DNA from: Acidobacteria bacterium AH-259-L09
GTDB lineage: Bacteria > Acidobacteriota > UBA6911 > RPQK01
Direction: 5' to 3'
DNA length: 5,309 nt
Assembly: GCA_027717875.1 (NCBI GenBank)
Contig: JALLOL010000179.1
Span: 1 to 5,309 of the forward strand
In this document: positions 1-4,839 of the stretch, one piece after another
How the letters are laid out: every line of letters begins with the position of its first letter
Numbering within the stretch: the stretch's first letter is position 1
Translations under genes and position numbers: made by a program
Notes under the pieces: generated by a model
What the model saw: the letters and a program-made list of their open reading frames with translations, nothing else
Database searches by the model: none
What the model was told of the DNA's origin: nothing

Positions 1-45
1 GGACCCACCTGAGAGAGCCCCATCGGCCAGGAGGCGGTAAGAAAA

Positions 46-85
46 CTCTATAGTAAAGATTCTATATATAGAGGCTCGACGCCTC
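46..85. repeat. Two overlapping inverted repeats upstream of the small ORF
   Basis: CTCTATA (46-52) is the inverse complement of TATAGAG (67-73), and GAGGC (71-75) of GCCTC (81-85), so the two stems share bases 71-73 and could be mutually exclusive. The region is AT-rich and lies about 60 bp before the ORF at 144. It could be an operator or mRNA leader structure. No clear promoter hexamer pair was found, and no T-run follows that would make it a terminator. Confidence 0.35.
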
Positions 86-143
86 ATTTCCGACTTTCGA
101 TCTAAAGACCTTTTGTGGGAAGTGAGCGGATCGGAAGGAGGAG

Positions 144-596
144 ATGAAAGAAACCGAGCAGCAGTGTCCTTACTGTCAGAAGTGGTTTATCCCTTCCCGC
201 TATTGTGCCCAGCAACGGATCTGTAGCCGAGGCGAATGCCAGCGTCGACGCCGCAGCGACTACCACCGCCGGCAGCTCGCCTCGGATCCCGAGTATCGTC
301 TGGTGTGCCGGGACAGCCGGCAGAAATGGCGCGCCCGAAATCCGGGCTATCAAAGACGTTACCGGCAAACCCATCCGGAATATGTCTCCGAGAATCGTCA
401 GGCCCAACGCCGGCGCGACCAGAAGAGACGGCTGGAGCATCTTGTAAAGAACAACCTGGCTTTGGACTTAAAGCGTTTACAGGCCGATATTTGGCTGATG
501 GGGCCGCAGACGCGGGATCTTGTAAAGAACAACTTAGCTTTTCGGGAAGTGGTGGTTTTTCAACGGGTTCAATCAGGGGTGGAAGCCCTGCTCTGA
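144..596 (+). CDS. Small Cys/Arg-rich putative zinc-binding protein upstream of istA
   Basis: This 150-residue protein has no function I can name. Near the N-terminus are C8 and C11 (CPYC), C21, C27 and C32 (CSRGEC), a spacing that could form a zinc knuckle. Residues 34-96 are very rich in Arg and contain three spaced x-P-x-Y motifs (DPEY 49-52, NPGY 67-70, HPEY 78-81), suggesting a degenerate repeated nucleic-acid-binding segment. The C-terminal third carries the heptapeptide LVKNNLA twice, at about 100-106 and 126-132, each encoded by a copy of the DNA repeat described separately. A purine-rich ribosome-binding stretch (GGAAGGAGGAG, 133-143) abuts the ATG. The stop codon falls on the third DNA repeat. 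From memory, comparable small Cys-rich ORFs precede istA in other IS21-like elements, so it may be an accessory IS gene; alternatively the element inserted into its 3' end. No transposition role is shown. Confidence 0.65.
   Translation: MKETEQQCPYCQKWFIPSRYCAQQRICSRGECQRRRRSDYHRRQLASDPEYRLVCRDSRQKWRARNPGYQRRYRQTHPEYVSENRQAQRRRDQKRRLEHLVKNNLALDLKRLQADIWLMGPQTRDLVKNNLAFREVVVFQRVQSGVEALL
439..453 (+). repeat. IS21 left-end repeat, copy 1
   Basis: This is the first of three exact copies of ATCTTGTAAAGAACA. Similarity to copy 2 extends to ATCTTGTAAAGAACAAC and then weakly through a following GCTTT. It lies within the small upstream ORF and encodes part of LVKNNLA. IS21 ends commonly carry multiple repeats thought to bind IstA, and the internal TGT at 443 is a candidate element tip. 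The binding role is inferred from position and copy number. Confidence 0.7.
517..531 (+). repeat. IS21 left-end repeat, copy 2
   Basis: An exact second copy of the 15-mer starts 78 bp after the first. That is exactly 26 codons, so the same reading frame crosses both copies and the protein repeats LVKNNLA. The 17-bp match to copy 1 includes the following AC. Confidence 0.7.
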
Positions 597-610
597 TCTT
601 GTAAAGAACA
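596..610 (+). repeat. IS21 left-end repeat, copy 3
   Basis: An exact third copy starts 79 bp after the second, one base out of step with the codon frame. Its first base is the last base of the TGA stop of the small upstream ORF. It sits 56 bp before the istA start, so protein bound here could also affect istA expression; that is inference. Confidence 0.7.
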
Positions 611-653
611 TCCCTCTGGTTTTCTTCGGCCCCAGGCTCTATGAAGGGAGTAT

Positions 654-665
654 GGAGGAGGGAAG
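654..665 (+). promoter_or_regulatory. Ribosome-binding stretch deciding the istA start
   Basis: A long purine run, GGAGGAGGGAAG, ends directly before the ATG at 666. Two other ATGs nearby (641 and 652) are out of frame with istA and precede the run, which supports 666 as the start. Confidence 0.6.
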
Positions 666-2147
666 ATGGATCCAGCCAAGATTGAAGCCATTTATCGACT
701 GGGACACGGCGAGAAGTGGTCTACTCGGAAAATCGCTCGCCATCTGAAGGTCAGCCGTCGCACCGTTCGCAAGTACTTGCACTCGCCGGTGCTGGTTGTG
801 GCTCCCCGTCGTCGCGCCAGCAAACTCGATCCTTTCAAAGAGCTGATCCTGGAGCTGTTGGAACAAGATCCCGAAGCGAGCGGAGCGGTCCTCCTTCAGC
901 ATCTGCGGCAGAGGGGATATGGCGGCGGCATCAGCATCTTGCGCGATCATCTCAAGAGGGTCCGCCCTCGCCCGGCGCCCCGGGCTTATCTGCGCATGGA
1001 GGCGGCGCCGGGCCAGCGCTTGGAGATCGACTGGGGACACTTTGGCGCCCTGGACTACGAAGGGGACCGGCGCAAGCTCTACGCCTTCGTCTTGATCGAA
1101 TGTCACAGCCGCATGCTTTACGCCGAGTTCACCCACAGCCAGTGTTTTGAAACCTTCGTTCGCTGCCATATCCATGCTTTTCGCTCCCTGGGTGGGGTGG
1201 GCCGAGAATGCTGGTATGACAATCTTTTAACGGCCGTGGCTGAGCGCGACGGCCGGCTGGTGCGCTTTCAGCCGCGCTTTTTGGCCTTTGCCCGGGAGTA
1301 CAACTTTTATCCCCGGGCCTGTCATCCCGGAGCTCCTTGGGAGAAGGGCAAAATCGAACGAGCTGGGGTCCGCTATCTACGTCAGAACTTTTGGCCCCTG
1401 CGCACCTTTCTCGATTTGGCCGACGTCAATCGCCAGGTTCGGGCCTGGCTGGGGGAAGTGGCCAATCGCCGCCGGCACCGGGAGACGCGCCAGACACCCC
1501 GAGAGCGCTTTCGCCCCGACGCCCTGCGGGCGCTGCCAGCCCTGGATCCCGATTATCGAGACACCGTAGAAGCCCTCGTCCACAAGGATCTGCGTCTGCA
1601 CTTTGAGGGCAATCGCTACTGCGTCCCGGCTCGCTTTATCAGCCAGCATCTGAGTGTCAAAGCCGACTCCCAATCGGTCACCATTTATGAGGGCCGACGG
1701 GAAATCGTCCGTTATCCGCGCTGCTGGCGCCGCGGCCAGACCCTGGGTGCGGAACGCTTCGAGCGGGAGCTCCTCGAAGAGCGCCCGGCAGCCCACTGCT
1801 CCCGAGGACAGGCGCGTCTGGTGGCGCTGTTGGGCCCCGCGGCAGAAACCTATCTGCGAGCTCTCGCCGACACCGACCGCTCCCTGGCCCGTCAGATCGC
1901 CGAGCTGCTGGAGCTGCTCCGTCTGTACGGACCCGAAGCGGTTCAGGCCGCTCTGCAGAAGGCTCAAGCCGCTGGAGCCTTCGGATCCGACTATATCGCC
2001 AACCTCTTAGTGCAAGAGCAACGACCCCGGGACCTCCAGCCACCCCTGCGATTGAAAGACCCGCGACTGAATGAACTGGCTACCGATCCGCTCTCCTTAC
2101 TCGATTACGATGCCTTGATTTTTGAGGAAAAGGAAGAAGAGGAATGA
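666..2147 (+). CDS. istA: IS21-family transposase IstA
   Basis: IstA is the DDE recombinase that binds the element ends and catalyses strand transfer, working with the IstB ATPase. The 493-residue protein has the family's usual architecture. An N-terminal helix-turn-helix spans about 5-40 (WSTRKIARHLKVSRRTVRKY). Then comes an RNase-H-like rve catalytic core with D122 in LEIDWG, D185 in WYDNLLTAV and E231 in KGKIERAGVRYLRQNFW, giving D-62-D-45-E spacing typical of IS21. A C-terminal region (about 300-440) contains the Mu-type beta-barrel-like segment (LHFEGNRYCVPARF) and helices, and the protein ends in an acidic tail (EEKEEEE). The frame is intact with no sign of decay. Its TGA overlaps the istB ATG, implying translational coupling. 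Upstream lie the three putative end repeats, so transcription may be autoregulated (inference). Confidence 0.95.
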   Translation: MDPAKIEAIYRLGHGEKWSTRKIARHLKVSRRTVRKYLHSPVLVVAPRRRASKLDPFKELILELLEQDPEASGAVLLQHLRQRGYGGGISILRDHLKRVRPRPAPRAYLRMEAAPGQRLEIDWGHFGALDYEGDRRKLYAFVLIECHSRMLYAEFTHSQCFETFVRCHIHAFRSLGGVGRECWYDNLLTAVAERDGRLVRFQPRFLAFAREYNFYPRACHPGAPWEKGKIERAGVRYLRQNFWPLRTFLDLADVNRQVRAWLGEVANRRRHRETRQTPRERFRPDALRALPALDPDYRDTVEALVHKDLRLHFEGNRYCVPARFISQHLSVKADSQSVTIYEGRREIVRYPRCWRRGQTLGAERFERELLEERPAAHCSRGQARLVALLGPAAETYLRALADTDRSLARQIAELLELLRLYGPEAVQAALQKAQAAGAFGSDYIANLLVQEQRPRDLQPPLRLKDPRLNELATDPLSLLDYDALIFEEKEEEE

Positions 2148-2965
2148 AAGAACTCCTCGAAAAGCTCCAACAGCTGAAACTCACCGAGATGAACCGGCAA
2201 CTGGAGCCGGTTCTCGCCCAGGCGGCCCGAGGAAACCTCAGTCTGGTGGCCACCCTGGAACGGCTGGTGGACCTGGAACTGGAAGCCCGTCAGCGCCGGG
2301 CCGTCGAGCGGCGCTTCCGCCAGTCCCACCTTCATGCCCAGTACGGGATCGACTCCTTTCACTTCCAGCACCACAAGTCCCGCCAGCGGATTAAAACCAA
2401 GATCCTGCGTCTGCTCGATCTGGACTTCATCGCTCAAGGCACCAACGTGGTCCTCATCGGCAATCCTGGCACCGGGAAAACCTTTCTGGCCAAAATCATC
2501 GGCTGGAAGGCCTGCCAGGCTAACTACCGGGTGCTGTTTGCCTCGGCCATCGATATGCTCAATCAACTCCTAGCGGCTCAAGTGGACCACACGCTGGTGC
2601 GAAAGCTCAAGGTCTATACGGCCCCGGCACTCCTTCTGTGTGACGAACTGGGATATCTGTCGCTGGATCAGCAGACCTCTAATCTCTTTTATCAGGTCAT
2701 CTCCACCCGCTATAGCGAGCACCGCAGTACGATTATTACTACCAATACACCCTTCTCGGAGTGGGGCAACATCCTTTACAACACCACCATTGCCACGGCC
2801 ATTGCCGATCGCCTGGTGGAAAACTCCGAGGTGTTCCTCTTGGGTGGAGACAGTTTGCGCAAGGCGAAAAAGAGCCGGTCATCGAAGCGAAAAGGCAAGG
2901 ACACCGGTTCAGAAGAAGCGCCGCTCTGTGATGATAACCCCAACCGGAGGAGTCCGGCGGGCTAA
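2144..2965 (+). CDS. istB: IS21-family helper ATPase IstB
   Basis: IstB is a DnaC-like AAA+ ATPase that assembles on target DNA and stimulates IstA transposition. In this 273-residue protein an N-terminal helical region (about 1-95) precedes the ATPase core. Walker A is GNPGTGKT (106-113), Walker B is LLLCDELGYL (163-172, D167/E168), sensor 1 is STIITTN (195-201), and ADRLVENSEVFLLGGDSLR (221-239) is the conserved C-terminal signature. All key residues are present. The start ATG overlaps the istA stop (ATGA), and the purine-rich 3' end of istA supplies a ribosome-binding sequence. After the GGDSLRK signature the protein continues about 33 residues as a basic, Ser-rich then acidic tail (KKSRSSKRKGK...), somewhat longer than I expect for IstB; this could be natural variation or read-on past an older stop. 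Confidence 0.95.
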   Translation: MKELLEKLQQLKLTEMNRQLEPVLAQAARGNLSLVATLERLVDLELEARQRRAVERRFRQSHLHAQYGIDSFHFQHHKSRQRIKTKILRLLDLDFIAQGTNVVLIGNPGTGKTFLAKIIGWKACQANYRVLFASAIDMLNQLLAAQVDHTLVRKLKVYTAPALLLCDELGYLSLDQQTSNLFYQVISTRYSEHRSTIITTNTPFSEWGNILYNTTIATAIADRLVENSEVFLLGGDSLRKAKKSRSSKRKGKDTGSEEAPLCDDNPNRRSPAG

Positions 2966-2986
2966 CCCCCCAACGGCGCTGCCGAT

Positions 2987-3012
2987 GGGGCGAAATCTCC
3001 GGGTTTTGCCCC
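2987..3012 (+). other. Stem-loop 21 bp after istB
   Basis: GGGGCGAAA (2987-2995) pairs with TTTTGCCCC (3004-3012), giving nine pairs with one G-U around an 8-base loop. The hairpin follows the istB stop closely, where a terminator or the right end of the element would be expected. It is followed by CCGGTTCTC rather than a T-run, so a rho-independent terminator is only weakly supported. It also lies 24 bp before the next ORF and could affect that ORF's translation. Confidence 0.4.
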
Positions 3013-3036
3013 CCGGTTCTCTAAAGAAAGGTCATC

Positions 3037-3318
3037 ATGTTTAACTTCAGCGCGAATAATCTATCCTTGCTCTCCCGCACGGAGTGCCGTTCCTGTGTGG
3101 TGTTCCTTATGAAAGACCATCACACCCAGCGCGTTTATCGTCTGTACGACTTCAGCAAATCCCGACTCATCACGCCAGAGTATCGCTACTGCGTGGCGGG
3201 AAAAGTCAACAGCGCCGATAAACTCTACCTGGTGATTGAATCGGTCCGTAGGGACACCAAACACGATCCGCTCTCCATCGTACCTTCTCCTTCAGACCGC
3301 GCAGGAAGGGATCTATGA
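3037..3318 (+). CDS. Hypothetical protein, possibly frameshifted at the 3' end
   Basis: This 93-residue ORF starts with ATG 71 bp after istB. AAAGAAAGG lies 6-7 bases upstream as a plausible ribosome-binding sequence. I do not recognise the family. Codon third positions are mostly C or G from about 3060 to 3280, as in the neighbouring real genes, and the composition (mixed Tyr, Arg, Leu, Val and charged residues) is protein-like up to about residue 80. After that the frame gives PSPSDRAGRDL and stops, whereas the +1 frame from about 3281 gives a convincing C-terminus, YLLLQTAQEGIYEVGLK, ending at TAA (3332-3334). A one-base indel between about 3237 and 3295 would join them. It could be a third ORF of the element, or flanking host or plasmid sequence. 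A minus-strand ORF covers the same bases, and I consider it a shadow. Confidence 0.4.
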   Translation: MFNFSANNLSLLSRTECRSCVVFLMKDHHTQRVYRLYDFSKSRLITPEYRYCVAGKVNSADKLYLVIESVRRDTKHDPLSIVPSPSDRAGRDL

Positions 3319-3425
3319 GGTTGGATTGAAATAACTATTGCTGACTCGGCTTCCATTCACAGACTCACGCGGACTTGGCTCCATCAACCCAGTTCATCTG
3401 CTCGTGGTGTCTCGACTCAATCCCC

Positions 3426-3443
3426 TGGTCCACTTTTAAACCG
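3426..3443 (+). repeat. IS21-like end repeat, outer copy (different element)
   Basis: TGGTCCACTTTTAAACCG begins with TG and is followed 25 bp later by a near-identical copy. From memory this CCACTTTTAAACCGG pattern is common at the ends of another IS21 subgroup. It does not match the repeats ahead of istA here, and no transposase gene lies to the right in this window, so it appears to be a leftover end of a lost element. Confidence 0.5.
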
Positions 3444-3450
3444 AGCTTTT

Positions 3451-3468
3451 TGGACCACTTTTAAACCG
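3451..3468 (+). repeat. IS21-like end repeat, inner copy (different element)
   Basis: TGGACCACTTTTAAACCG differs from the copy at 3426 at one base (T to A in the fourth position) and is in the same orientation. The 25-bp period between copies resembles the multiple terminal repeats of IS21 ends. Confidence 0.5.
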
Positions 3469-3638
3469 GTGCTAACACCAATTCTCATGCCAAGGGGAGG
3501 TATGCCCAAAATCCAGTTTTTTAGTGGCTCAGTGCCTTCTCTGCCCTCTCTTTCTTGATTGACCAACCTCCGTCCTCCGTCAGGCTTGTGTGCTATACTA
3601 GGCAGTTACTTTTCAACAACATAGCGCGTCAGAAAACC

Positions 3639-3660
3639 CTAGTTTCCGGATGGGAACTAG
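3639..3660 (-). terminator. Putative terminator of the toxin-antitoxin operon
   Basis: CTAGTTTCC (3639-3647) and GGGAACTAG (3652-3660) form a nine-pair stem, including one wobble or mismatch depending on strand, around a four-base loop. Read on the minus strand it lies about 30 bases after the toxin stop and is followed by GGTTTTCT. On the plus strand it is followed by the T-rich TTAATTCGTTTT, so it could work in either direction. Confidence 0.45.
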
Positions 3661-3689
3661 TTAATTCGTTTTAGGCCGCGGTACTTCCT

Positions 3690-3986
3690 TCATTCACGTC
3701 CCACCCAGTACATGGGACGTCGCTTCAGGTTCATTACTGCGAGAATCCGCACACCGCCCGGCTTGATCGAGTACAGGACAGCATAGGGAAAGCGCCGGGC
3801 AAGTCGGCGACGCACGTTGCCGACAAGAATCAACCCTGCTTCCGGGTGTTCTAGAATGCGGCCGACACACCGCTCAATCTCGTTCAGAAACGCGGCCCCG
3901 AGCCCCGGACTTTCGGAGTCGTAATACTGGGCCGCCTCGTTCAGCTCGCGTTCGGCTAGGCGGTGAAAGCTTGCTGTCCTGGTCAC
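3690..3986 (-). CDS. Type II toxin, RelE/ParE family
   Basis: The predicted product is a 98-residue toxin of the RelE/ParE superfold. Such toxins act as ribosome-dependent mRNA interferases (RelE) or gyrase poisons (ParE) and are held inactive by the antitoxin encoded just upstream. The N-terminus (SFHRLAERELNEAAQYY) is the usual two-helix opening. ILEHPEAG (44-51) is the conserved loop, RRFPYAVLY (64-72) the core strand, and LKRRPMYW (87-94) the C-terminal R-R-P-x-Y-W motif. Relatives often have His before this motif (H-x-R-R-P); here the equivalent place is Asn-Leu. The start is GTG at 3986-3984, overlapping the antitoxin stop by four bases (GTGA), so the two are translationally coupled. 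Length is normal. RelE-like against ParE-like activity cannot be decided from sequence, though the partner type is usually paired with ParE/RelE-like toxins. Confidence 0.88.
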   Translation of the reverse strand: MTRTASFHRLAERELNEAAQYYDSESPGLGAAFLNEIERCVGRILEHPEAGLILVGNVRRRLARRFPYAVLYSIKPGGVRILAVMNLKRRPMYWVGRE

Positions 3987-4207
3987 TCGAGCCTGGACCG
4001 GGCGTCGCGCAATACATCGTCAGCAGGGCGACCGGAGTCCGAACTCGAGTCCCCTTCTGCATCCCGACGCTGGGCTTCTTCAGCCCACAGCTCAGCGTTT
4101 TCCTCTTCGGACAGATCCTCCAGGCTTGCCAGAAGCTTCCCGGCCAGGCGCGCCCGTGCTCTGGGATCGAGCTTGAGGGCTTCTGCTTCGAGTTCCTCGA
4201 TACTCAT
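3983..4207 (-). CDS. Type II antitoxin, addiction-module component family
   Basis: This 74-residue protein resembles the short addiction-module antitoxins (TIGR02574/PF09720 type) that neutralise RelE/ParE toxins and usually repress their own operon. The N-terminus, MSIEELEAEALKLDPRARARLAGKLLASL, is the family hallmark. It is followed by an acidic helix (EEENAELWAEEAQRRDAE) and a C-terminal segment (PADDVLRDARSRL) typical of the toxin-binding end. I chose ATG at 4207; an in-frame GTG at 4222 would add five residues without family support. No Shine-Dalgarno sequence precedes 4207. A TACAAT -10-like hexamer (minus strand, 4219-4214) lies six bases before the ATG, which would give a leaderless mRNA, but no good -35 is visible. 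The gene precedes the toxin with a four-base overlap. Confidence 0.85.
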   Translation of the reverse strand: MSIEELEAEALKLDPRARARLAGKLLASLEDLSEEENAELWAEEAQRRDAEGDSSSDSGRPADDVLRDARSRLE

Positions 4208-4424
4208 GACTCTATTGTACACCCGGGCAGATCTGGGAGAAGTCGCCCTAACACTGCAGATCAGCAGCGCGGTTTACCGCGTCCGCTGTCGGCATCCAGA
4301 AGAGCTTGATGAACTGGCGAGCATTTGTTTGGATTACCGTATATGTGCCATCAGCAAGCGGCCCCAACCATGCTCGCGCCCCAGTTCTCCAGGCTTTGGC
4401 AAGACAGCCTCTTCCCCTTGGTTT

Positions 4425-4625
4425 ATCACCACACTGGCCACCAAAGAGGACCTGGCTCAACTCGAGCAGAGGCTTCAGTTAAGGATGGACACCAGCCTCG
4501 CCGAGATGCGCACGGAGATCCAGGCTGCCAAAGTCGAAACCATCCGCTGGGTCCTAGGAGCCGCGCTAGGACAGGTGATTGCCGTCGTGGCATTAGTCGG
4601 AGCTGTCCTGGCGCTGGCACGCTGA
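4425..4625 (+). pseudogene. 5'-truncated copy of the coiled-coil membrane protein gene
   Basis: The frame encodes 66 residues homologous to the C-terminal part of the intact gene at 4840-5184. It starts within LATKEDLAQ, continues through a coiled coil (EQRLQLRMDTSLAEMRTEIQ) and ends in the same hydrophobic segment (WVLGAALGQVIAVVALVGAVLALAR). The N-terminal helical part (about 36 residues) is missing, and no start codon lies near the point where homology begins. The copy also lacks the 45-bp coil insertion of the other gene. Similarity continues past the stop: the next 19 bases are identical, with weaker similarity for roughly 60 more. The open frame extends leftwards to an ATG at 4206, so a fused product is formally possible but unsupported. 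Confidence 0.7.
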
Positions 4626-4839
4626 GGACGATATCCCCATTCCGATCAATCTTATTCATTGCTCAGTCCTGGTTACTCATCTCTCAGTCCCGCCGCTTGC
4701 TAAGTCGCCGCGCCTCAGTCACCGCCGGGAGTGATGCAGCCGTTTTGGCTTACCCCCTTCCTCATGAAATTGACCATTCAGTCCACCTTGTTCACATCTT
4801 CTTGTCGGAAGCATCCAAGTGTGGTACTTTCCCTCACTC

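Larger units (their letters stand above)
439..2965 (+). mobile_element. IS21-family insertion sequence (istA-istB core, ends uncertain)
   Basis: An istA-like DDE transposase gene is followed by an overlapping istB-like AAA+ ATPase gene, the diagnostic gene pair of the IS21 family. Three direct copies of a 15-bp sequence lie ahead of istA. IS21-family ends are known to carry several transposase-binding repeats and usually begin with TGT; here TGT occurs at the same place in each repeat (443, 521, 600), so the outermost candidate tip is 443. The span given runs from the first repeat to the istB stop and is a minimum. If the small Cys/Arg-rich gene at 144-596 is a passenger, the left end lies further left. 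No inverted copy of the left repeat was found after istB, so the right end is unassigned. The istA and istB frames are both intact and full length, so the protein machinery looks functional. Confidence 0.8.
3319..3689. other. Gene-poor stretch with IS remnants
   Basis: No coding region can be supported here. The stretch holds two IS21-like end repeats (3426-3470), a degenerate direct repeat (GACTCGGCTTCCAT at 3343 against GACTTGGCTCCAT at 3372), a lone extended -10-like sequence on the plus strand (TGCTATACT, 3591-3599, without a convincing -35) and the hairpin at 3639-3660. It is more AT-rich than the flanking genes. Confidence 0.5.

Noticed and set aside
439..610. CRISPR-like array
   Set aside because: There are only three 15-bp repeats with 63-64 bp spacers, no palindromic character and no cas genes. 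The position ahead of istA fits IS end repeats far better.
639..1175. Long minus-strand open frame opposite istA
   Set aside because: It is antisense to the conserved IstA helix-turn-helix and catalytic core; high GC gives such shadow frames, and its product resembles no known family.
2770..2785. CCTTTACAACA inside istB, resembling the inverse of the left repeat
   Set aside because: Only the TTGTAAAG core matches, and it lies within a conserved IstB coding motif (NILYNTT), so it is most likely coincidence.
3061..3264. Minus-strand 67-codon frame opposite the ORF at 3037
   Set aside because: Third-position GC bias and a plausible ribosome-binding sequence favour the plus strand; neither strand has a recognised domain, so this is a weak decision.
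3591..3599. Extended -10-like TGCTATACT on the plus strand
   Set aside because: There is no -35 at suitable spacing and no plus-strand gene downstream. An antisense transcript towards the toxin gene is conceivable but unsupported.
4248..4460. Minus-strand 70-codon frame between the antitoxin and the coil genes
   Set aside because: It has no recognised motif, and its 5' end overlaps sequence clearly belonging to the truncated coil gene on the other strand.
3963..4625. Plus-strand 220-codon frame across the antitoxin gene
   Set aside because: Its first third is antisense to the well-supported antitoxin; only the end, homologous to the coil gene, is meaningful and is annotated separately.
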